Below are positions 1 to 9,600 of a DNA stretch of 64,000 bases, one piece after another. Location: the NCBI GenBank assembly GCA_015847255.1, contig JADLZK010012241.1, positions 88,302 through 152,301 on the forward strand. The letters run 5' to 3'. Position numbers and translations under genes: made by a program. The notes under the pieces are model-generated. The model saw only the letters and a program-made list of their open reading frames with translations. It was not told the origin of the DNA and searched no databases. This DNA is from Hyparrhenia diplandra (Eukaryota > Streptophyta > Magnoliopsida > Poales > Poaceae). Position 1 is the stretch's first letter. Each line of letters starts with the position of its first letter.

Positions 1-1097
1 CTACTATTTCTTCCGAGCTCTCTGCGCCGCCTCGCATTTGTGCAGATGTCCAAGCACGGTTCCTTGAGGGCTTTGTCAGTATCAAGAGGTGGAGGCGACA
101 CCCCGAAGTTGAACTGTGAATAAGCAACAACAAAAACTTTGTCGTTAAGTTCTGTGCTTTATTTTGAATTTTTGCCGTATACTGCACAAAAGCATGTCAA
201 ATGGCAACTGCAAAGTTCTTTGCCCAAGTTAGCATAACAATCCACGACAAGAACTAGTGCACAAAGTCAGAAATGGAAACCATATTTACCTGGCAGCTAG
301 TCTTCAAAATTTGGCTCCATGTACAAATCAACGCCCATGTGATCTTTGAAGAAAGTCTGAAAATACAGTGTGTAATTTATTCAAAGGACTGAGGAGGAGT
401 GTATATTAGATACATACAAATCCAGCATTCAACATGTATAGACATGAGCAAACCTGAGTAGGTAGTTTGCATGTGTTGATGCAAATGCCAAGGCATTTGC
501 TCTCTTCCAGATATTTGCATTTCTCAACGAACACCTAAAGTTTCATCATCAAGTTAAAAAAACAAACATGGTTTCAGAGTCCAGAGTCACAGTAAACAAA
601 ACAGACAAGGAGTTGAAAGTTGGAACAGATCGATACCCCACTTGACCAAGACTTTCCATCAGGCAGAGTGACTGAATTAACTGAGCATGGGCCCATCAAC
701 CATTGGCATGAAAGTGCTGTTGCTCTAGCTTCTCAAGAGAATGCAGCAACACCAATGAGACCAAGTTAAGACGATATGAAGATTGTATTATACATTGACA
801 ATTGAAATGCTGTACTTTTTTACTAGAAGTAGACTCACCAAGCAATTGGCGATAAAAGAGCTTTGTAAAGAACAAGCAAGAGAGGCGGAAACAGTGACTG
901 TAGCACTCGGACCTGGCGATTGTAAAGAAGAGAGACACAGAAAACTAAGATTGATTCTGGTATTAAAGTTTCCATGATAGACAGATGTGCAAAGACTAGG
1001 AAGCAACACCAAAGTGACTTACAGCAGCTTGCTCAGTCTCCAAAGCACTCTTCCCCTTGACCATGAGACGGTTTGCTACCTCCATTAGCCCAGCATA
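1..1097 (-). pseudogene. Partial second copy of D27-like (DUF4033) gene
   Basis: This segment repeats the 3' six exons of the D27-like gene at 3.6-13 kb. Exon matches on the minus strand are about 1023-1097 (ANRLMVKGKSALETEQAA), 839-912 (VRVLQSLFPPLLL), 637-728 (CQWLMGPCSVNS), 454-534 (VFVEKCKYLEESKCLGIC), 290-356 (FFKDHMGVDLYMEPNFED) and 1-113 (DTDKALKEPCLDIC). The last exon runs off the window edge. Two lesions break it. A 2-base deletion after MEPNFED makes an immediate TAG, where the other copy reads on into YSCQ. A 26-base deletion removes the end of exon 4 (codons for NGQLAAMM) between short GCT repeats. No exon 1 or 2 is present, and homology stops near 1097. I infer a non-functional tandem fragment. 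Confidence 0.85.
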
Positions 1098-1104
1098 GTT
1101 GAGG

Positions 1105-1500
1105 GATGGAAAGTAGACTTTTTCCTTTTGTTTTTGCAAAATCTTTCAACGATGATTTTGGGTGTTGGTTCGCAGACTGAGCGTTATTTCATTCTCAGGC
1201 AGGAGGAAGCGTACGGAGCAGCCGTAGAGCAGCTGCTGGTCCTCGCCGACGTGCGTGGCTGCGTGGATGGGGAGGTTCGTCGGCTCGCCGGCCCGGCCGT
1301 CAGGGACCATCTGCCGCCGATGGAGAAGCTGCATGGGGTCCAGGTACCAGGCGATGCGCAATATGCATGTCTTCATCAGCATCAGCTTGCAAAATACGAG
1401 AAAAGCGGCTAACAGTTTAAAGAGACATGTACTGATATACAGTGATACTGTCCGAACAAAAAAAAAAAAAAAAAACTTGTTTAACAATCGTCTATACCCT
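1105..1500. other. GC-rich exon-like block, unidentified
   Basis: A block at about 1190-1400 is GC-rich and open in several frames on both strands, unlike the AT-rich DNA around it. The minus-strand reading (about 113 residues, 1487 to 1146) includes IAWYLDPMQLLHRR; the plus-strand reading begins RQEEAYGAAVEQLL. I recognise neither. It sits between the FBD-like exon and the D27-like fragment and may be a captured or duplicated exon. An A-run (1458-1475) lies next to it. Confidence 0.3.
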
Positions 1501-1689
1501 GTTTTAACACTGGCTCATGAATAAAAATAACAAAGCTTCAACTTTCATGAACAAAATACAAAACATATTAGATCTCAACATTTAAGATCTGCTAGCATTT
1601 TGACGATCTCATACATTACGGTTCAATGGTTCATAAAAAGAAACACATAATAATGCATAAAAAAAGTGCCTAGGTGACAACTTGGCGTG

Positions 1690-2005
1690 CTAGTCCTTAG
1701 GTGCATATAACACCTTAAGACTGTTCTCATATCGGTAAAATTTCATGCATACTCCTGTCCTAGAGAAAATCTGAAATGTTTGGTACAGATCCTTGGCATT
1801 GACTTCAGAGATTGAACGATGGAAATTTACACTCATCTCTTTAAGCTCTGTCCCCAATCAAACAACCGTTTCACAAAAGCAACTTCATGTTCAGTTCCTA
1901 TGCATCCACTGATTTCTACTACTTCAAGGTGATTCAACAAGAGTTCCTCTGTTTCCCACTCTACTAGCTGAACGCATTTGCAACCGGATGAGTATACAGC
2001 TCGGG
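1690..2005 (-). pseudogene. F-box/FBD-like C-terminal exon
   Basis: The minus strand has a good acceptor (CTGGTGTCAG) followed by an exon reading ARAVYSSGCKCVQLVEWE, then NHLEVVEISGCIGTEHEV and AFVKRLFDW. After a one-base frameshift at GATTGGGG it continues as LKEMSVNFHRSISEVNAK and ends SLKVLYAPKD before a TAG. The pattern EVVEISG-x-GTEHE-x-AFVKRLF is typical of the FBD-type C-terminus of grass F-box/LRR proteins, which bind substrates for SCF ubiquitin ligases. No F-box exon was found upstream; 2.1-2.6 kb is AT-rich. I call it a gene remnant. The family is from memory. Confidence 0.5.
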
Positions 2006-2623
2006 CCTGACACCAGAAAGTATCAACTTAATAAAATTAAGTGATGATTGAATGACAAAAATGAGAGCAAATTGTCTGAACACTTTTGAGGTGTGCCAAT
2101 GTGAACTAAAAAATAATTCATCCTAGTAACTTGTTACAGCAATACAATTTTATACTAAGAGAAAAGATAACACATAAGAGCATAATTTATGTTTGAAAAT
2201 CCCATAGAATTCTAGTATGTAATAACATGCTATTAACTGCCCAAAATTTAGGAGATTTTGAATCCATCTTAGTGCACAGGCTTTGAATGGACATAAAGAT
2301 CCTTCATATTTTTCACTTAAGATAATTACTCAACTTTCTATTCACTATATACAATACCAAGGTTCATCTGCTTTAGTGCCATTCAACAACTCACCAGAAG
2401 TCTAGAACTGTATATTTCAAACAGGCTAACAATAACTAGAAAGAGAGCAACTATTTACAACCCAAAAAGTATACCAACAGATAAATCTACAGAGTAAAAA
2501 GTGGTTCATTGGGATATCAAATAAACCATTCATCTGACAAAAAAAAACATACAAATGCAGCTTTCTACCAATTACTTCCCTGGCTACTTAAATACTGTTT
2601 TACCTAAGGACCATGTCTAACTA

Positions 2624-3412
2624 TGTGACACCCCGCCCTTCAAAGCCGCACCGCACAGCCCTTCCGAGGGGCGTGCACGCGTACACATAGCACCCTGCTT
2701 ACACTTTCGTCCTCGTTTCGTGTAAAAGGGTTAACCCGAAGGTGATATGGCTGGAAGGCAAAGGCTTATAAGTTGGCTCCATCCTTGCTTAACCAAAGAA
2801 GGTGGTACTAAACTATGTGCACTCTGCACTCATAGGCCCCTCTTGGGCCACATCCAAATTGGGTCGGGTGTTACATACACCCCCCCGAAAAGAACTTCGG
2901 CGTCCTCGTCGGCGCCATTAACTTAACCGGGGACCTCCCCTCTTGGCCACGTTTGTGCATCCAGTGTCGGCACATGTACCCCATGCCCGAACAACTGCGA
3001 CTACACCAGCCCGTGAAACCGCAAGGGTCGGCTTTGATACCATTTATGACACCCGCCTTGATACCATTTATGACACCCCATGCCCGAACAACTGCGACTA
3101 CACCAGCCCGTGAAACCGCAAGGGTCGGCTTTGATACCATTTATGACACCCCGCCTTGATACCATTTATGACACCCGCCCTCCAAAGCCGCACCGCACGG
3201 CCCTTCCGAGGGGCGTGCACGCGCATAACATAGCACCTTACGCTTACGTTTTCGCCGCCGTGTAAAAGGGTTAACCCGAAAGATGATATATGGAAGGCAA
3301 AGGCTTATAAGTTGGCTCCACCCTTGCTTAACCAGCAAGGTGGTACTAAACATGTGCACTCTGCACTCATAGGGCCCTACTTGGGCCACATCCAAATTGG
3401 GCGGGTGTTACA
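2624..3412 (-). mobile_element. TRIM (miniature LTR retrotransposon)
   Basis: A 789-bp element is flanked by the 5-bp target duplication AACTA (2619-2623 and 3413-3417). Direct terminal repeats at 2624-2875 and 3169-3412 are about 245-250 bp and close in sequence. Ends are TGTGACACCC and GGGTGTTACA, so each LTR begins TG and ends CA. Read on the minus strand, a TGGTATCAAGG/TGGTATCAAAGC segment starts 4 bases after the LTR, matching the initiator-Met tRNA primer site (TGGTATCAGAGC) with one or two mismatches. A G-rich polypurine tract (TTTTCGGGGGGG) precedes the other LTR. The internal part is under 300 bp with no gag or pol, so it is non-autonomous. It lies between the two D27-like copies. 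Confidence 0.88.
2978..3168. repeat. Internal duplication in TRIM repeating the primer-binding segment
   Basis: A block of about 75 bp (starting ATGCCCGAACAACTGCGAC and ending in TGATACCATTTATGACACC) occurs twice. A shorter unit containing TTGATACCATTTATGACACC occurs four times, near 3035, 3058, 3131 and 3156. Each unit carries the primer-site complement plus the first bases of the LTR, so the primer site has been multiplied inside the element. Confidence 0.8.
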
Positions 3413-3632
3413 AACTAAATACAAACGCATGATTTCACGAAAACAGCATGGATCAATCTACCATGAAAAAAGTTTCATAATGCTTTAAATTCATTGGATT
3501 GATTTAATGGAACAGACTGAGAGTTTGTCACTCATGTTGATCCAATCGAAAACATGTGTGTCCGCAATATAGAATTGGTATTACCAAAATTACTTGATAT
3601 TGTTGCACTGGATAATTCAGTGAAGGGGCATA

Positions 3633-6600
3633 TCAAACTTGGGGGCAACTGAGCACATCTGGGCTACTATTTCTTCCGAGCTCTCTGCGCCGCCTTGCAT
3701 TTGTGCAGATGTCCAAGCACGGTTCCTTGAGGGCTTTGTCAGTATCAAGAGGTGGAGGCGGCACCCCGAAGTTGAACTGTGATAAGCAACAACGAAAACT
3801 TTGTTGTTAAGTTCTGTGCTTTATTTTGAATTTTTGCCGTATACTACACAAAAGCATGTCAAATGGCAACTGCAAAGTTCTTTTAGTATAACAATCCACG
3901 ACAAGAACTAGTGCACAAAGTCAGAAACAGAAACCATATTTACCTGGCAGCTATAATCTTCAAAATTTGGTTCCATGTACAAATCAACGCCCATGTGATC
4001 TTTGAAGAAAATCTGAAAATACAGTGTGTAATTTATTCAAAGGACTGAGGAGGAGTCTATATTAGATACATACAAATCCAGCATTCTACATGTATAGACA
4101 TGAGCAAACCTGAGTTGGTAGTTTGCATGTGTTGATGCAAATGCCAAGGCATTTGCTCTCTTCCAGATATTTGCATTTCTCAACGAACACCTAAAGTTTC
4201 ATCATCAAGTTAAAAAAAACAAACATGGTTTCAGAGTCCAGAGTCACAGTAAACAAAACAGACAAGGAGTTGAAAGTTGGAACAGATCGATACCCCACTT
4301 GACCAAGACTTTCCATCAGGCAGAGTGACTGAATTAACTGAGCATGGGCCCATCAACCATTGGCATGAAAGTGCTGTTGCTCTAGCTTCTCAAGAGAATG
4401 CAGCAAAAACAATGGGACCAAGTTAAGAAGATATGAAGAGTGTATTATATATACGTTTCAAAAAGAGTGTATTATACTATGTTACACGGATACTTCAAGA
4501 GGGGTGACGTATCCGTATCCGATACTCGTCGGATACTCGGATGCGGATAGTTGGATACACCATTTTAGTGGGTTTTATTTTAAAAAAGTGTGTATCCGCG
4601 TATCCGATACACGTATCGTATCGGATACCCGCACTCGCACTCGTGTAACATAGGTATTATATACATTGAAAATTGAAATGCTGTACTTTTTACTACTCAC
4701 CAAGCATCATGGCAGCTAGTTGCCCATTAGCAATTGGCGATAAAAGAGCTTTGTAAAGAACAAGCAAGAGAGGCGGAAACTTGATGTAGCTTTTCGGACT
4801 GGCGATTGTAAAGAAGAGAGACACGTAAAACTAAGATTGATTCGGATATTAAAGTTTTCGTGATAGACGGATGTGCAAAGACTAGGAAGGAACTAGTGAC
4901 TTACAGCAGCTTGCTTTCGGTCTCCAAAGCACTCTTTCCCTTGACCATGAGAGCGGTTTGCTACCTCCATTAGCCCAAAGATACCCGGGCTTTTCGGAAT
5001 CCCATCCAACCTCCTACAGCTTTGGATATTGTATTGTAGTGTGAAACCAGCTTTCTTTTCAGAACAAGACAGGAGGAGAATGTTAGGTTTCGCGAGCCCG
5101 CTGGCGGCGGAAACCGCCTTCGCCGACTCTCCGGCGAATGGACCCGGATCCGGTACCTCGAAGACCACCGCACCACCTGTACTCCTGTCGCGCTCCGGCG
5201 AGGTGGATACCCGGCTGTCCGCGAAGGGGGTGCAGAGTCGGGGAACGGAGGCGAGGAGAAAGGGCGCTGGCTTCCTGCGCCGTCCTACCTCTCCCCGACG
5301 AGGTCGGGCATCGAGTCCGGTGAGAGGCCATGGTACCCCACCTTGCAAGTCAAAGAGAGAGACATTGCGCAGCAAGGGGGGCCAAGACGTCAGGGATGGA
5401 GATCATGGTGGCCTGCGGGGAAGACAAGTGGCACCCGGGGGCAAAATGGGGATTGGAGCAGGCGCGTCGAATCCGGGAAACAAGAGACCCCAAACCCGGT
5501 TGAGGATGACCAACAGGATTTGGGACATTTGTGGTTCTTCCCCAAACACCACCCTCCACCCCCACCCCGATCTAGGACCCGAAACCCTAGTCCAGGTGCG
5601 GCGAGATCTATGGGAGAAGAAGACCCTCGGTCCTAAGGACCGCTTTCGGTTGGTGCTAAAGATTTTGGGAGAAATCATTGCGTGAAGCTTGACTTTGCAA
5701 GATCGGTTTGGGGCAAAGGAGAGAAGAAAAGCTTTGTTGACGCATTGAAGACTTCCATGGCGAACCAGGGAGGCGGGAGGAAGAGGGCCAAGGCCCGGAA
5801 CCAGGAGGAGGAGTGGGGATGGGGCGGAGGGGCTGGAATCAATTCCCCCTCAACCCTACCCACCACCCCAAAGATGTCCAAGGTCCTCCCCCACCTTTCT
5901 TGGGCAACCCTTTGCTCCACCACCATATGGGTACTACCAAGGTCAGGATCACTCTTCTCAGTTCTATGGTCAGCAGTATCAGGGATCTAGACCTAGAGGT
6001 GGCGGTAGGCGAGTCGGAGAGCAGAGGGGAGGATTTAGTGGTGGTGGTCGGTCGGGCGGGGGCGGGGGGTGAGCAAGTTCCAAAGAGAGACGACCCAAAA
6101 CAGGCTGCTGGTTCAGATGGTAAAGATGCAATGGAGGTAGAGAGTAAGCCCAACCCCAACAGTGATGCTAAGGACAAGTATATGGATGTTGTATGCTTCA
6201 AGTGTGGACAGATTGGTCATTTTAGTACTTGCTTGTGTGAGAGCAAAATCTTTGTTTCATCCGTAAACAAGAAGATCATGTTGTGGAGGACTGTCCAGAA
6301 TGGAAGAAGAGCTCTGCTGTGGCACAATTCTGTGGGAGTGCTAACAAGGGCTTGGGTTTCTATCATATCGATGTAGAGCCAAGGGAAGGAAGGTTTACTC
6401 ACTGGAAGGGACTAGATAACTTTGGTATCTTCTCTCTTGAAAGTGGAGATTTTATTGATGAAGCTACTATTGTCAAGCATCTCAGGAATCTGTTTGATGA
6501 CAAGTGGGACTGGAAACTAAGGCCTCAAGATGAATACTCATATATTATCAGATTCCCTCCTCACAGGAGAGTGGAGAATTTGGTAATTGGGAAGGCTAGT

Positions 6601-9600
6601 TTGTTTGAGCTGGAAGGAACAAATGTCGTGGCCTCACTCAAACCCTGGAATGGGGATGTTGAGCCAGTAAGTAGCTTAATAGAGGTCTGGGTACAAGCAA
6701 GAGGTATCCCACCCAAATGGACTGACTGGTGGACCATCAAAGAGGTAGCTTCTAGCTTGGGTATCATGACAGAGGTTGATTGGACTGAGCTTTTCTCCAG
6801 CTTTTTCTCCACAGCCAGGTTCAAGCTATTGTGCAAAGATCCTGTTAAGATCCCTCATGAGAGAGTATATGAGTTTCAAGGAGCTTGCTATCCTGTGAAC
6901 TTCAAGGTGGAAGGATTTGAGGAGGCCCAAGAGCCAGGAGACAATGATGATGGAGGAAGGGGTACTGATAGGAATGGAAAGGGTAATAAAGGAGATGGCA
7001 ATGATGACAACAAAGATAATCTTGATGATGATGATTTGTTAGATGATGAGGCTGAAGAGCATCAGGGTAACACCAATACACATAACAGTGCAGGGCAAGG
7101 CTCAGGCTCAGGTTCTGTGGGCCGAGAAAGGGAGTGGCTCAAACACTACAAATCATGCTAAATCGGTTAGCGTGAAGTGAATATGATGGAAATAGAAAAT
7201 GACACAACTATGGCCCAGGTCAGCCTGCTAAGTGCCATGGAACTAGGAGAATCAGATAATGAGGGCTCAATAGAACAGGAAACAGAGGGGCTATATGAAG
7301 AACTAGATGAAGACTCTGAGTTGTTTAACTTGCCTGCAGAATGGGTGTATACCATGAGTGCTCAAAAGACTGTGGAGATAGCAACAGAGAATGGGAATGA
7401 GATGGAAACAGAAGAGGATGGTACTCAATCTACTCAACCATCAGCTGAAGACTGCAGTAAACTTGATGGAGCAGACAAGGCTAAAGATAAAGCTAAGAAA
7501 GAGAAGAAACAGGCATGGGGTCCTATTCTGCACAAAGGAAGAGCTCTAGGTTTGTGGATGATGGAAAAACAATGATGGAAAAAGCACAAGAATGCAGGAA
7601 GAAGCTTGACTTAGAAGGAAATCAAGGTATGCCCAAAAATCTCCATAAGATTACTGTTGCTTCATTATCTAGTATTGCTAGTGATATTGGGATCACTTCT
7701 GGGGATGGTAATCCCTTGTCTAAGGACATTTTAGATAGTATGATTCAATTAGATAATACTAGAGCTGTTGAGTTTGAAAAAATATGTCAAAAGGAAAAGT
7801 TAGCCCAGGTAGGAAAACTTAAGCAAGCAAATTTAGAAGACTTCCCAGTAGATCATGAACAAGGTAAGAATTCTGTTGGGGAGGATGGCCATCCAACACA
7901 ACAATTGTTAAGTCAAGATAGTAATGTTTCAAAGGATAATACTTCTGAGAAAACAATAGGTAAAGGACAGGATAGTGTCCATGCTGCGAGAAAAACCAAA
8001 GTAAAACTGTGGATACAGTTGATGATGAAATAGATAATGTTAGCAAAGCTAAAGTAGATAGGAAAAAAAGAAAAGGTAGAAAATGATAGGTCTTTTTGGA
8101 ATATTAGAGGCTTAGGCCAATTTGGAAGAATACCTGCCTTAACTAGTAGAATTAGGGAGTGTCATGTTGATTTTGTAGGGGTTATTGAAACCAAGAAATC
8201 GAAAGTATACTAGTGGTTTCCTTAGATCACTCACTTTGGTAATATTTTGTTTAACGGGTGTTATCTTAAAGCAAAAGGTTCTGCTGGTGGCATACTCTTT
8301 GGAGCAAATGCAGATATTTTTACTCTTACACCGGGGATATTCTAGAATTTTCTATTAGTGTCATGCTTACTAATAAAATCTTTGGGTTCTCCTTTAAGGT
8401 AGTTTTGTGTATGGGTCACCTTATGAAGCGTGGTAAACAGTCTTTCATAGATGAAGCGCATACCATTGTTGGGTCTTGGAAGGGGCCTCTGTTAATTGGA
8501 GGTGACTTCAACCTAGTTAGAAAAGTGACTGATAAGAATAATGGTATTATTAGTCATAAATGGTCAGATTTGTTTAATGAATGGGTAGACACAGGTGGTC
8601 TTATAGAGTTAGAACTTAGAAACAGGAAATATACATGGACAAACAACCAAGAATGTCCAGTTTTAGCTAGGATTGATAGAGTCTTTATTAGCACAGAACT
8701 AGAGTCAGCTTTCCCTCTAGCTAGAGTGAAAGCTCTAGAGAGAATCCCTAGTGATCATAACCCCATGTTAGTGGATTTAGGGGATAATATTTTCTACGGA
8801 AAGAAGAGATTTAGGTTTGAAAAATGGTGGCTGGAGGATGAGTCATTTAGAGAGGTAGTGGAAAAGGCATGGTCTACTCCTTGCTCTGAAACTAAGGCTA
8901 TTGACATATGGCAGTTTAGGATTAGGACATGTAGGAGATTAGTGAGGGGATGGGCAGCTAACGTGAGTAGCTGCACTAAATAAAAATAAAGCTTCCCTTT
9001 CAAAAGAGTATCGGGGAGTTAGACCAGGTCTTTGGAAGAAAGAGAACTAGATGCTAATGAATGGACAAGATACGTGAGTGGTAGAAAAGGAGTTAGATAT
9101 GATTTGGAGAATAGAAGAAATTAAGATAAGGCAAAGATCCGGAGATAGAGATATACTAGAAGGAGGCAAATAATCTTGCATATTTCCATGCAAGTAGCAA
9201 ATTACGTAAATAGGAAGAAAAGAATAGATTATTTGGAGAGTCCACGTAGGTCATATCTACGATCGAGAAAGGGATGATGAAAATAGCTCTTGACTTTTAT
9301 AAGAACCTTTTTGCTAAAGAAGATAGAGGGAACATTAAACTAGATAGGGGGTTTTGGGATCCAAGCCAAATAATAAATCGGAGGAAGAAAATGACTTTCT
9401 AACAGCTCCTTTCTTGGAAAAAGAAATTAAAGAAGCAATTTTTAGTTGCTACCTCGAAGGAGCCCAGGCCCCGATGGTTTGTCCTTTATCTTCTATCGAG
9501 AAATTCTGGAATGTAATCAAAGGAGATATTATTGCTATGTTTAATGATTTCTTCAGTGGTTCTTTAGATATATGTAGACTAAATTTTGCACTCATTACCT

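Noticed and set aside
783..1012. Small overlapping frames on both strands
   Set aside because: They overlie exon 4 and adjacent introns of the D27-like fragment in the wrong frame.
5029..5685. Plus-strand frame of 218 codons at the LINE 5' end
   Set aside because: Pro/Arg/Gly-rich, with equally open frames on both strands and no motif; it is the GC-rich LINE 5' region.
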